Of a stretch of DNA of 64,000 bases, positions 32,868 to 44,500 are shown in pieces (the first letter of the stretch is position 1; each line of letters starts with the position of its first letter). The notes below the pieces were generated by a model. That model did no database searches. It had not been told where the DNA came from and saw only the letters and a list, made by a program, of their open reading frames with translations. The DNA comes from Skeletonema tropicum (lineage: Eukaryota > Bacillariophyta > Thalassiosirophyceae > Thalassiosirales > Thalassiosiraceae). The stretch spans positions 186,001 to 250,000 of the forward strand of contig JAWZXG010000028.1 in NCBI GenBank assembly GCA_037178625.1. The letters are read 5' to 3'. A program made the translations under genes and the position numbers.

Positions 32868-34481
32868 TCATATCCCAATCTTACTTTCGATTAAACGAGC
32901 TATGTCTGATGAACTATCTGATGAATTAAATTCATGGCAGTGATATAGTAGTGCTTGCAGATGCCGCACTATTGCCGGCTGTTTAGCATAATGAAAGCTA
33001 ACTGAGTCTGGAGCGCAACAATCAGCCTTGTTCTTCAAACCCCATGGATTGAATCTGAAATACCAGTTCTTATCTGTAATATTCCAATTGTAAAGCCTCC
33101 CAGGCATGAACATGTGAAATCGTTCTCTACCCTGCAGATCACGGCTATCAGTCACGCTGATACCAAGGTGATGCAAACATTTTGCCATCATCACATCTTC
33201 CGCTGATGTCTTTTCATTTAATGAGCAATGTTTAGCATCGTCAGCAACAGTGAGATACTTACGCAGAGTGGCGTGCGATAGAGCATACCCTGAACCACCT
33301 GTGTTGTAATAAAGTGTATCGCTTCTAGGAAACTTACGTTCCTTCTTAAACTTCCTTTCCATTTGCAAGTTGTGAAATCTCCTTCCGACGTAATATTCTT
33401 TCTTTCGAGGATCGGCTTTTCCGTCCTTGTAAGCCAACGAAGCCAGGTAAGTCTTCAGATTGTTTGGGAGCACAAACATATCGTCACCGCCTATGAAAAA
33501 CCAATCAAAATCATTCAAATAGTGGGCCCCTACAAACTTCCAGATGCTCCTGACCTTTTGCCACATATTGTCGTAAGACTCAGGACCATTGTGCTCTAAT
33601 GCAATCGCTGGCAACCGTGGATCAGGTGATGACGAAAAAGCCAAGAATCCATCGCATCCTCCTCCCCACGTATCTCTAATGGCTCGAATGCCAGTGGAAT
33701 GAGAGTTCTTCACTGTGTATATCATGCATAGAACTTTGGGCGCCGGAACTGTTATGGAAGCTTTGTTTTCATCCGGTACATGGGATTCATTGAAATGGTT
33801 CCATGGATTAATTGTCACATTTGAAGCATTCAGTGGCCCAGTCGGTTTAATTTTGGCCTCTCTAAAACAACGTTTATCTTCATCAATTGTCGCATTCGAT
33901 TTCTGGTCAGAAGGTATTATAATATCTCCACACAATTCCTTTGGTAACTGCGCTGGATATGGATGTCCATCTCTATCTTTCCCATACATCAACATTGTTC
34001 TAAGCATTGTCACATCGGGAATCCAAGAGGTTTCATTGAACATCTCTATTGAAAAGTTACTATTGCCCAGTTGTGAAGGTCTCTCCAGGCATCCAAGTGG
34101 TTGACTGCTGCCATCTTTGTCTGGTGCCTTCCCTGTATACTCTGCGTTGTGTGATAAACAGTCTTCCCAAGAAAAATCGGTGGCTATTGGTTGTTGCGGT
34201 GGCTGCCATCCTAAATACGGATTTCTTCGTAATGCATCAGTTGTGTAGGGGCTACTGCCATCATCATTGACAACTGACTGTTGTGGATTCGGTGCTGGTA
34301 TCAACGGCAGTAAATCATCTATCACAGTTTGATGAGTTGGTTCGACCACATCTAACAGGTAATAATTCAGCAAAGACGAAGCTCCGATTAGCCCAAGGAG
34401 GAGATAGTAAATAATGCAGTGCCCCCGTCGACGGGAGGCACTCTGCCGCGAGTTCGAGGGAGCACTCACTTGTTGGGGCAT
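32868..34481 (-). CDS. Core 1 beta-1,3-galactosyltransferase-like (GT31) type II membrane protein
   Basis: The first in-frame ATG is at 34481 (537 residues); the longer frame to 34523 would need GTG. Residues 20-42 are a hydrophobic anchor (IIYYLLLGLIGASSLLNYYLL) after a basic cytosolic tail, as in Golgi glycosyltransferases. The luminal catalytic domain starts near residue 250. It shows KVLCMIYTVKNSH, RDTWG, the acidic FIGGDDMFVLPNNL (DxD-type metal site), YNTGGSGYALS and a late EDVMMAKCLHHLGI with the acidic catalytic region. These match the C1GALT1/fringe-related GT31 pattern. The expected role is transfer of galactose, or a related sugar, to a protein-linked sugar in the Golgi. Several Asn-x-Ser/Thr sites lie in the stem. 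The gene is convergent with the oxygenase pseudogene at 32174-32830. Confidence 0.85.
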   Translation of the reverse strand: MPQQVSAPSNSRQSASRRRGHCIIYYLLLGLIGASSLLNYYLLDVVEPTHQTVIDDLLPLIPAPNPQQSVVNDDGSSPYTTDALRRNPYLGWQPPQQPIATDFSWEDCLSHNAEYTGKAPDKDGSSQPLGCLERPSQLGNSNFSIEMFNETSWIPDVTMLRTMLMYGKDRDGHPYPAQLPKELCGDIIIPSDQKSNATIDEDKRCFREAKIKPTGPLNASNVTINPWNHFNESHVPDENKASITVPAPKVLCMIYTVKNSHSTGIRAIRDTWGGGCDGFLAFSSSPDPRLPAIALEHNGPESYDNMWQKVRSIWKFVGAHYLNDFDWFFIGGDDMFVLPNNLKTYLASLAYKDGKADPRKKEYYVGRRFHNLQMERKFKKERKFPRSDTLYYNTGGSGYALSHATLRKYLTVADDAKHCSLNEKTSAEDVMMAKCLHHLGISVTDSRDLQGRERFHMFMPGRLYNWNITDKNWYFRFNPWGLKNKADCCAPDSVSFHYAKQPAIVRHLQALLYHCHEFNSSDSSSDIARLIESKIGI

Positions 34482-34693
34482 CGTGGCCGCACACGAGATC
34501 AATTCTTCCGTAGCGCCCTGCACCTCCTACTTAGGCGCAAGAGAAGCGTATGGTATTGTCAGTTATTATTGCTCCTTCCGTCCCGTTGAACAATATAATG
34601 GCCATTGGCCATGCTGAATTTATGGCGTTCTGCTTTTTGTGCAACATGGTTGGGTCACGAGTGTGCGTGAGGCCTGAGTCATGAGCTGTACAG

Positions 34694-34725
34694 GTCATTC
34701 TGTCCAACTTGATGGACAGAATGAC
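34694..34725. repeat. 13-bp perfect hairpin in a divergent promoter region
   Basis: GTCATTCTGTCCA at 34694-34706 pairs exactly with TGGACAGAATGAC at 34713-34725 around a 6-nt loop. It lies between the glycosyltransferase start (34481) and the carboxylase start (34919), which are divergent. It could be a binding site for a dimeric factor or a foldback footprint. Confidence 0.7.
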
Positions 34726-34918
34726 TCAAGGACAAAACCGGACAAGATACCGCTTCCTTCCCGCCAATAGAAAGACGACATCTTTTGACATCTCAAAAAC
34801 CAAAAAGTTCTTAGAACAATGATGCTGTCGTCGGCGCCAGCAGGTGAGAACACTCGCCTATCTTGAGGCGTTCTAACAATGGTGCCTCATAATTACTTTC
34901 CAAAATAGCATCACCATC

Positions 34919-37900
34919 ATGCTGCTCCTTACATTACGGCGTGCGAGCCGTCGTTATCCGTCACCATCCTGCACTACACTACGCCGACCATTCTCTGCAT
35001 CCCGAACCCGTCCACTTCTCCAAAATAGTAATGACACAGAGCTACCCCAATCTTTCACTCACGATACTCTCCTCCAAAACAAAAAAGTTCTCATTGCCAA
35101 CCGTGGTGAGATAGCAATGAGAATTGCACGAGCGGCCAAGTCTTTGGGAGCGAAGTCATTGAGCATTTGTGCGCCAGAGGATGTAGCTTCTCCGCATGTC
35201 GAATTTGCCGATGAGCACGTCGTGCTGCCATCGGGCCCAACGGCGATAGCACCCTATTTAGATATTGAGAGGTTGACTGAAGTTGCTGTGGAAAATGGTG
35301 TAGACTTTGTTCATCCAGGTATGATCATTGATTGAGTGTTTCTGAATAGATTGCGCTGCATATTATGCATACATTTATTCATCCATTCTTTATCCTCACT
35401 CCATTTTTTTTACACCATTTGAAAAATAGGATATGGATTTCTCTCTGAATCAGCTCCTTTTGCACAATCGCTAGTATCTTCGGGTATAGAGTGGGTTGGA
35501 CCTCCTCCAGAAGTGCTGCAATTGTTCGGAGACAAAATTCAAGCTCGTGCTTTGGCGCAACAGAGCAATGTACCTGTTGTGAGAGGAAGTGGTAATTTGA
35601 CCTCAGGAGAGGAATGTTTGAGTATTTTGAACGATGGCAATGTTCGTCTACCAGCTATTATGAAGGTATGTCGATGCGCTGGTTTGTTGGACTTTTGAGT
35701 TTATGTTTGAACCTGAACTGAATCGTCATCTTTACTTGATTTGAACTCATTTTTTACCTTCTGATACTATAATATCTATCCTGGATTTAGGCTGCATTTG
35801 GAGGTGGCGGTCGCGGCATGCGCATCGTTCGTGATTTATCTTCAGTTTCATCGAGCTTTGATTCATGTCAGCGAGAGGCTTTGACTGCATTTGGGCGCAA
35901 TGAAGTCTTCTTGGAAGGTATGTATTTTGCTTTGTTGCCAAGCCATGTGTGTGTGTGTGTGTATAGAACATTTGATTGGTTGAACTCACAATTTGTTGCA
36001 CGACGTAGAATTTTGGGAAGACACAAAGCATTTAGAAGTGCAAATACTAGCAGATGGCAAAGGTGGCGTAGTTCATTTATTTGAAAGAGACTGCACCGTG
36101 CAGCATCGTCACCAAAAAGTGATTGAGTTGGCTCCAGCTCGGAATATTCATCCAGATTTGAGGCGTCGTCTTGTTGATTGTGCAGTAACACTTGCGAGAC
36201 AGTGCAATTATAAAGGTGCTGGTACAGTGGAGTTTTTGGTCAGAGGAGATCTAGAATCGCCTGAGACTGAGTTCGTCTTTATGGAGGTCAATCCAAGAGT
36301 GCAAGTAGAGCACACAGGTAAGACTGATGAGTTGACTACCTCGATTTTCTGTCATTTTACAACAACTGAAGCAAATGTTGCTGGTACTTTTTCTCGCAGT
36401 AACCGAAGAAGCAACAGGAATTGATATTGTTCAAGCTCAGCTATTGATTGCTGGAGGAAGATCGTTAGAAGATTTGGGCCTTGTGCAGGAACATGTCAAG
36501 CTGCGACAACATTCCTTGCAGGCTAGGATAACAATGATGCCAGGAAGAGGCGAGATTTTGAATGAGTACAAAGAACCCTCTGGTGATGGCATAAGATGTG
36601 ACACAGCAGGCTGGTATCCTGGCTTCAAACCAAATCAAATGTATGATCCTCTTGTAGGGAAATTGATATGCTCTGCACCTGGCGTGACATCAGACAGCTT
36701 TGAAGCAGCAAGGCAGCTTATGCTTCACTCACTGAAAGACTTTGAGATCGACGGCGTGGCTAACAACATTGATGCGGTGGAGAGGATATTGACACATAAA
36801 GACTTTGTTGACAACCGATACAACACGAGCTTCTTGACAGACTACCCGGAGCTATTAGATCCAAGCAAAGCAAAAAAGACAGACACAGAGCACGGTAGTG
36901 CAAAGCGTGTGTATTCTGAGGATAAAATTCGATTTGAACTTACTCCACCCATGACCGGCAATATTCTCGATGTGAAGAAGAAAGCAGGAGATGAAGTAGA
37001 TGTGGGAGATGTTGTAGTTGTGCTCAGTGCGATGAAAATCGAAACTGAAATGGTATCACCTGTGAAAGGAATTGTTTCTGAAATCAATTGCAAAGCGGGA
37101 GAGCAAGTCTCCGGAGATACAATTGTTGCAGTGTTAGAAGGGTACGAAGAGATCCAGATTGATGCAACTGATTTAGAACAAATCGGTAGAAGGACCGCTA
37201 GTGCAAGTAGTGGAACTGGTACTGTAGATCCAAGTATTGATGTATGGCGCGCATCGGATGAGTTTGTCAATGTGGCTGCGAATGATGGAGGCATGACATT
37301 GCCAATTATCCGCTCTGTGCCCGCCTCTCAATTGAATGACAGCAAAGCTCAAGCTCGCAAAGAAAGGAACTCAGCTCTAAAGAATGATCTAGCTTCAAAG
37401 ATAGAGGCGGTGAAGCTCGGTGGTGGAGAACGATCGGTAGCATTACATCGCAAGCGTGGGAAGATGCTCCCAAGAGAAAGAATCGCTACCATTATTGACC
37501 CAGGTAGCTCTCTCTTGGAAGTGGCACCGCTAGCCGGAGGAGACGGGCTTTACGCCGCAGATGGGATCAATGATCTTCCGTCAGGAGGCGCAGTTGCAGG
37601 CATCGGTCTTGTGCACGGGAGAGAAGTGATGCTTGTAGCAAATGATGCAACTGTGAAAGGTGGCACATACTTTCCCATCACAGTAAAAAAGCACTTGCGT
37701 GCGCAACAGATTGCAGCAGAGAATCGGTTACCTTGCGTGTATCTGGTAGATTCTGGCGGCGCCTATCTGCCGAAGCAAGCTGAGGTATTCCCCGACAAAG
37801 AACACTTTGGGAGAATCTTTTTCAACCAAGCCAGAATGAGTGCGGCAGGTGTCCCACAGCTTGCTGTTGTCTTGGGCTCGTGTACAGCGGGAGGTGCTTA

Positions 37901-38957
37901 CGTGCCAGCTATGTCTGACGAATCTGTCATAGTACATAAAAATGGAACAATTTTTCTTGCAGGACCGCCTCTGGTGAAAGCTGCCACGCAAGAGGTTGTT
38001 ACCGCGGAGGAATTAGGAGGAGCCAGTGTTCACACAAGCATCTCGGGTGTTGCTGATCACTTTGCTCAGGACGAGCCAAGTGCCTTGGCCAAAGTTCGCC
38101 AAATCATCGGTGCGTTGCCTTCAGATCCGCTTCTGCTGAGTCCAGTCCCTAGGAATACAAGCAGCACTGTCGAGGAGCCACTATATCCACTATCAGATTT
38201 ATTGTCTATCATCCCGGAAGATAATCGCATACCTTTCGATGTTAGACAAATTTTGGCTCGTGTTTTAGATGGTTCGAGGTTTCACGAATTCAAAGAACGC
38301 TTCGGAAAGAGTATGGTTTGTGGCTTTGGGAAAATTCATGGCTTGCCAGTCGGTATTGTAGCAAACAATGGCATCTTGCTCAGCGACTCGTCCCTCAAAG
38401 CTACTCACTTCATTCAACTCTGTGGTCAGCGCAATGTACCCATTCTTTTCCTACAAAACATTAGCGGCTTCATGGTAGGAAAGGATGCCGAGAACGCGGG
38501 CATCGCCAAGGATGGAGCAAAGCTTGTCACTGCTGTCAGCTGTGTAAATGTGCCCAAGATCACACTAATTGTTGGCGGAAGCCACGGTGCTGGTAATTAT
38601 GGGATGTGTGGAAGAGCATACGATCCTCGTTTCCTCTTCACATGGCCAAACTCGCGAATTTCGGTCATGGGAGGACCACAGGCTGCGAGTGTGCTGTCAA
38701 CAGTGAAGAGTGATCAAATCGAGAAGAAAACTGGTTCAAGAATGTCAGCTGATGAGATCTCTGCATTTGAGCAGCCACTGTTAGAAAAGTACGAAGAGGA
38801 GGGTAGCCCATATTATGCTACGGCGAGGCTTTGGGACGATGGAGTGATTCAAGTAGAAGATACGAGAAAGGTTTTGGGGCAAGCGTTACGGGTTGTATCA
38901 AAAGAATTCAGCAGCGAGCATCACGTCGGAAGCAAGTATGGAGTATTCCGAAATTGA
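34919..38957 (+). CDS. Single-chain biotin-dependent acyl-CoA carboxylase, methylcrotonoyl-CoA carboxylase type
   Basis: Exons 34919-35318, 35430-35665, 35791-35917, 36009-36317 and 36400-38957 join in frame to 1,209 residues. The first 50 residues are Arg/Ser-rich and lack acidic residues, a probable mitochondrial presequence. Domains in order are biotin carboxylase ([15 protein letters not shown]-grasp [27 protein letters not shown]), biotin carrier (SAMKIETEM, biotinylated Lys at about 37035) and a carboxyltransferase beta-type domain ([36 protein letters not shown]). The last block is characteristic of MCCB-like subunits. Most eukaryotes and bacteria encode MCC alpha and beta separately, so the fusion is notable. 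The expected reaction is ATP- and bicarbonate-dependent carboxylation of 3-methylcrotonoyl-CoA in leucine breakdown; geranoyl-CoA or another branched acyl-CoA is possible. It is tail-to-tail with the CitE/MaoC gene, 46 bp apart. Intron 3 has a (GT)n run. Confidence 0.9.
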
Positions 38958-39003
38958 ATATCTCAACTAGAGCATTCTATTACTATCATTTTGACTCGTT
39001 TAT

Positions 39004-40590
39004 TTATCCGGTTTGCTTCTTCATCAGAGCCTGTCGTGTAGCTTTACAAACAATATCTCCTCTCTGATTGTATGCCACATGCTGGAGAGTAACGATTCCT
39101 TGTGTAGGTCTGCTTTTGCTCTCTCTCCGGTCCAATATTATTGTTTCTGCTCTCAGCGTGTCTCCTGGATACACTGGTTTTGGAAATAGCACCTCTGAAA
39201 AGCCAAGATTCGCGACAGTTGTTCCGTGTGTTGCCTCGGGCACAGACATCCCCACCAATAGTGCAAGTGTAAACATGGAATTGAAAAGTGGCTTTCCAGT
39301 GTTAGAGTTCCCACCTTTGCCTGACAAAGAGCTAGCGTTACCTTTCGACAGCTCATGATCCAAGTGTATTGGGGCGGGATTGAGTGTCAGACAAGTAAAG
39401 AAGACATTATCTGCTTCCGTCACGGTCCTTGTGAGAAAATGGCGAATTTTCAATCCTGGCTCTAAATCCTCAAAGTATTTGCCCATGTATACACGAGGGA
39501 ATACTTCATCAGCATCATCATTATCATCTTTTGAAGCTTTTTCAGTGCTCGAAGTTTTGACAGACCCTGTAGATCGTGTAGTACCTTCTTCATTACTGAC
39601 ATGTTCATCGTCACCAACCCGCGCAAGTACCTTCTTTGCCCTAACATAGTGTGGTAGATCGATCATTTTCCCATCAATCTCAATTGCACCCTTACCAACC
39701 GACTTTTCCCACATTGTGACAATCATTGCCGCCTCCTCACGTTCCTCTCGCGTGGGTTCAAATACCTTGTGTAACGCCGAGATTTGACCTGGATGCAGCG
39801 TCAACTTGCCATCAAATCCAATGCACTTGGCATAATTTGCCTCGTTCTGAAATCCATCCATATCACGTACATTTTGATAAACTCCGTCTATCGCTTGAAC
39901 ACCTGCTGCCTTGGCAGCCAAGAGGCACATGGTTTGGCAGTGTCGAAATACATCCAGATATGCACCAGAGTTGCTGTCTCTAGTGCTGTAACTGCCCAAT
40001 GAAGCAGATAGATCTTCGCATCCCCATGTCATGGCGCAAACTCGTGGTCCCTTAGCGATTTCTGCAATGTTCATTACTGCAAGTGCTGTTTCTGTTGCTA
40101 TTGGGAACAATATCTTTGAATGAGAACTATGATGATCGCTACTGCTTTCCATATCGCCAAGAATCTCATCCAGCAGTTTCAACTCATCTTGTGTTTCAAC
40201 CTTTGGTACCATGAATCCATCTGATCCATCAAATCCCGCAATTATATCCTCTCTCCAATCTTCAATCGACGACGAGAGTGGATTTATCCTCACAAGTACC
40301 TCAGTAGTGTTTCTTCCAGGCAACGAATTTGCAACGTCAAGAAATGCACGCAGCTTCTCCCGTCCTAATTGTTTATCCTTCACGGAATCTTCCAAGTCAA
40401 GAACGATGGTGTCAGCGCCAAGAGTAAGCGCTTTGGAGACGAATTTGTCATTGTCTGCTGGGACGAAGTGAACGGATCGACGACGTCGTTCGGAGGAGAT
40501 GTGGCGGCTGAGATAAAGTTGTCGGCGGAGCGGTGATGGATGCAGGAAGCGCTTTTTGACTGCTTCTTTGAAGAGATGGGCAGTCAACAT
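39004..40590 (-). CDS. CitE-like beta-hydroxyacyl-CoA lyase fused to a MaoC-like hydratase
   Basis: A single exon encodes 528 residues. The N-terminus ([19 protein letters not shown]) is basic and amphipathic, a likely mitochondrial presequence. Residues 35-320 are a CitE/HpcH-family TIM-barrel lyase with [41 protein letters not shown] and LTLHPGQ, including the acidic residues that bind Mg2+. After a Ser/Thr/Asp-rich linker, residues 370-525 are a MaoC-like hot-dog domain with [29 protein letters not shown] and GDTLRAE. CitE relatives cleave citramalyl-, malyl- or HMG-like CoA esters, and MaoC proteins hydrate enoyl-CoAs. The fusion could therefore hydrate and then cleave a branched acyl-CoA such as itaconyl-CoA or methylglutaconyl-CoA. 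The exact substrate is not shown by the sequence. It faces the carboxylase gene tail-to-tail. Confidence 0.88.
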   Translation of the reverse strand: MLTAHLFKEAVKKRFLHPSPLRRQLYLSRHISSERRRRSVHFVPADNDKFVSKALTLGADTIVLDLEDSVKDKQLGREKLRAFLDVANSLPGRNTTEVLVRINPLSSSIEDWREDIIAGFDGSDGFMVPKVETQDELKLLDEILGDMESSSDHHSSHSKILFPIATETALAVMNIAEIAKGPRVCAMTWGCEDLSASLGSYSTRDSNSGAYLDVFRHCQTMCLLAAKAAGVQAIDGVYQNVRDMDGFQNEANYAKCIGFDGKLTLHPGQISALHKVFEPTREEREEAAMIVTMWEKSVGKGAIEIDGKMIDLPHYVRAKKVLARVGDDEHVSNEEGTTRSTGSVKTSSTEKASKDDNDDADEVFPRVYMGKYFEDLEPGLKIRHFLTRTVTEADNVFFTCLTLNPAPIHLDHELSKGNASSLSGKGGNSNTGKPLFNSMFTLALLVGMSVPEATHGTTVANLGFSEVLFPKPVYPGDTLRAETIILDRRESKSRPTQGIVTLQHVAYNQRGDIVCKATRQALMKKQTG

Positions 40591-41204
40591 CTTTAGATTA
40601 TTATATCAGTAGTAGATTAGTAAGCGTCATATTATGAAAGGAGTAGAGATAGCCACCATTGTTTAATATTCTGATTCATCTATTGTCCAGCAGACGCAGA
40701 ACAAGAATCATTTTTTGGCAGCTTTTGTGTCAAAAAGATTCTGGATCTGGATTCTGATGGTTCCCGCAATTTTGTACATGCGGAATTGGTATACCTTTTC
40801 GCATCGTGTCCTTGGCCTAAGTAACAGCCTCTTGGAAGATATTACATTATCAAGGTTTATGTGGAAGATGAAACTATCAATGAGCACTTAAGTTAGACAT
40901 ATGTGCATATTGACGACGAAATAATCGAAGTATGGTATTGTAAAGAACTGACATTTAGTCCAAGTTGATACTCATCAAGTCATCTAAAAGACGGTAGCTG
41001 ATCTACACGAGGAAACGTCTGAGCAGTGTCAATATGATTCGTTATTATCGTCCAATGACAAGATGGGCAAATGAACGGACCTCAAGCACATATTCATGAC
41101 ACAAAAAAAAGAAGTGATGGAAAGTAATGGAGAGGTAACGACATGGTAAAATTAGAAGAATGAGATGCTCCTCCTAACTAACAAACAACAGACCTAATAG
41201 ATCA
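40591..41204. other. Intergenic stretch without a recognisable gene
   Basis: This is the upstream region of the CitE/MaoC gene. No ORF longer than 60 codons with coding character is seen. Near 41005-41035 a phrase (GTCTGAGCAGTGTCAATATG) resembles the ~183-bp repeat that begins just downstream, so repeat remnants may start here. Confidence 0.5.
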
Positions 41205-41578
41205 GCACAGCTGCCGTAGCATCGTTTCTACATACTTATGCAATCCGACTGCGCAGTGCAAATGAGCTTCTATAGTATCAATCCCAAGTATAATGGGCCA
41301 CTAGAAGCTGCTCATCCACAAATTGACGACGATAGATGCGATATGGTTGAACGATGAGCAGTGAGACATATCAACCTCAACTGGACCTCTCAGATCACCT
41401 ATGAGAGCGTAGCATCGTTTCTACATACGCAATCCGTCTGCGCAGTGCAAATGAGCTTTGATAGCATCAATACCAAGTATAATGGGCCACTAGAAGCTGC
41501 TCATGCGTTTATTGACGACGATAGATACGTTATGGTTTGACGATGAGCTGTGGGACAGCTCAACTGGACCTCTAAGAT
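41205..41578 (+). repeat. ~183-bp tandem repeat, left part
   Basis: Two copies precede the transposon, with the shared phrase GCGCAGTGCAAATGAGCTT at about 41251 and 41440. Other shared phrases are CCAAGTATAATGGGCCACTA and ATTGACGACGATAGAT. The last 7 bp, CTAAGAT at 41572-41578, are the left target-site duplication of the transposon. With the transposon removed, the spacing to the next copy is again about 183 bp. Confidence 0.85.
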
Positions 41579-44500
41579 TAGGGGGGAGCAAGCCCTGTGT
41601 TTTTTGGGGAGTCACGAGTGGTGCGCGCCAAGAATTTTCTCAAAATTTTTTGACCATGGCCAAAATTGGCCATCGCCTGATCGGAGTAAGAAATAGGACC
41701 CTTTGGCAGCTTATTCTCTGTTATTATTTGTTTTCATACTTTGAAACTGTTGGGGCGCATAGACGGGGGTATGGTCTATGCGCCCCAAGAGTTTGGTGGG
41801 CTCAAGTGCTCACCCTGTGGAGCTTTTGTTGCCAAACCAGCCAATTTTGTCGACAAAACTCCGATCTACAAAAGACTCAACGCATCGGAGAGCTCTCCGA
41901 TGCAGCAAAGAGCTGACGATGCAGCAAAAGCAATGATGGAAGAGAGTAATGATGATACCACGATGGCGGCCGGTGCCGAGGCAGTGCCAAAGCAAAAGAG
42001 GAGAAGGACGAAGAGCGGTATTAGCCGCAAGCCAAAGGGTGGCAAGCAGAAGAAATCCAACGCACCGCATGCCCCGAACGTCCCTCGGAACCCATCACAG
42101 CCAACACAGGCGCCGACGTCAGATAATAATACGGCAGATCCAAGAATATTCAATCTGAAGAGGGCAACGCAAAGGCGAGATAAGCAAATAGAAGTATTGT
42201 CTGCTGATAACCAACAACTGAAAAGGAAAGTCGAGACTACCGCAAGAGAAATTCAATCGGTTGAACGTGAGACTGCAATGAAAGTGAACGCCATTGAGAA
42301 GGGGGCAGAGAAAGTGCACGAGAGGGCTGAAAAGAAGATGAAGCGTGCAGCAGAGGTGACGACTACAGCTAATGTCAAAATGGCCGCCGCAGCAAAAGCA
42401 GCTACTGACGCAAAAGAGATGAAGAAGGAGGCTTCAAAAGAGAAGACTATCGCAACAAAGGAGAGGAAGCAAATCAATAACAATAAATTAGCAGTTGCAA
42501 ACAAGTCAAACAAACAGTTAGCAGCAAAAGATGAGTTGATAGCGGCAAAAGATGAGATGATACGTGAACTGAAGGAGAAATTGAGGGCATCACAGAAGGC
42601 TGTCAAGGAAGCAGAGGCGAGGGAAGCAAAGGAAATAGCAGCGCGGAAAGAAGTGGAGAATTCACTTCAGGATATGGAAGCAAAGTTGGCGAGGATGGAG
42701 GCAATGTTGCAGGAACAACTTGCAGCAGGACGAATAGTTATCAAGAAAGAATCTATGAAGGGAACAGGATTTAAGAGATGGTCGGAAAAGATTGTCCAAC
42801 TCATCATGGAGTATTTGGTATGTGTTGTTCAAAATGTTTATTATTATTATGTACTTGATTCAACTAATCAAAACACTGCTGCATTATTATTATTACACAA
42901 TAGGTTGCCGGAGGCTCTCCAACAGCGTTTAGCAAGATACTGCTGGCATTCCTTAAAATAATGCAACCTGAATCTACCGTTGAAGAACTGCCAAGCATTT
43001 GGTTCATCCGTCGAATGAGAACAGTTCTCGCCATTGTTTGCCAGCTAATGTCGGCGTACCGTGCTGCCAAGGCGGAGCGGTGGGGTCAGCTCAATTGTGA
43101 TGAAACAAAGCGCCATCAAACAGAATACCTCAATCTGATTTTGAGTTGTGTAGAAGAGTCATGTGAGGGGATGCCAGCTGAGTACAAACCAATTTTAATG
43201 TCTGCGTGCATTCTTCCCGAAGACGGAACATCAGTGGCACAGCGTGATGCCATTGTATCTTTCCTTGATGAGATGAATACTTGGTTGGACGAATGCATCA
43301 AGCTGGCTTAGGCAAATTTGCAGTTAATGATGTGGCAGAGCGGCCATTTGGGGCACTCACCCAACAGATGGAGGCCTTCGTGACACTTGTAGGTATGAAT
43401 GCTTCTGCGGTTGGCCAGGCGCGCATCAATGGTGATTTCTATCGAGTCGAGACAGAGCTTCAAAAGAAGAAGAAAGAAGATGCAGATGAAACTCAACCTC
43501 AAAACGGTACTGTGATTGACCTTCCTCCTCAATTACTCACGACAGTGATTGAATTTGCACTATCTAAAACAAAGCAGGTGCGAAAGAAGGAGCAAGTAGC
43601 TCTCCGCAATCAGCAAGAAAAGAGGGCGCAAAGATTAGAGCTGATGAAAAAGGCAGGATACGAGAAGGCCACCCAGCTTCTCATTGATTGTCTGTACTAC
43701 CATGATATGTACTATTCTGAAAGGCGGCTGAGAAGTGCGGCAGCTGTAGATGAGATGCTTGGCCAACTAAAAAGTAAGACGGCAAAGTTAGATGAGATCA
43801 AAGAACAGATCCGTATCAGAGTACTTGGACTTGGCTGGGAAGACTTACATCATCCATGGAGTAAAGATGGTAAGGAGTATTCGGTAGATATCCTTGCCGA
43901 CTGGTTAAAGAACAAAATTATACCGGAAGAGGACAAAAGGCCAATTCCAGAAAAGCCTCCTGTCAAAAGACTTGAGCGGAAGGCTTTGCCAGTGCTTGGA
44001 ACATTGTCTGCCGATGTTGCTAAACTTAACGTCATGTCAGAAGAAAAAGAGCAAGAAATTAGGGACAAGGCAACCGAAATGCGTGACGAGCGGGAGTTGG
44101 ACGGAGTTGGAGACAGATACGGTGAAATGCAACCTAGACTCCACCCTGCATTGGATGAAAGCTTGATTGATCGTCGCATTGAAATCTGTTTGACGCGTGG
44201 TGAGCAGCTAATGTGGCATAGTGGGAAGGTGGTTGGGATAAAGAGAAGAAAGAAAACTTTCGAAATGCTATACGATGAAGATGTTGTAGATGATGACGAA
44301 CCTCGTTTGCAAGAAGTTAAGCTGCTGCCAAGCTTTTGGATCAAGGCTAAGCAAGGCGGATGGAGATTAGCTAAAGAGGAGGTGGAGATGGAGCGTGCGC
44401 AACCTTGAGTACCAATGTTAAAGTAGGGGGGGAGTAATGTATTCGTAGTAGAAAGAAGTGTGTAACTCAAGTTCTACTAAGTGATAATTAATGCAGTAGT

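Noticed and set aside
34919..40590. Reading the carboxylase and CitE-MaoC genes as an operon
   Set aside because: They are convergent on opposite strands and have introns or separate starts; they can be functionally linked but not co-transcribed.
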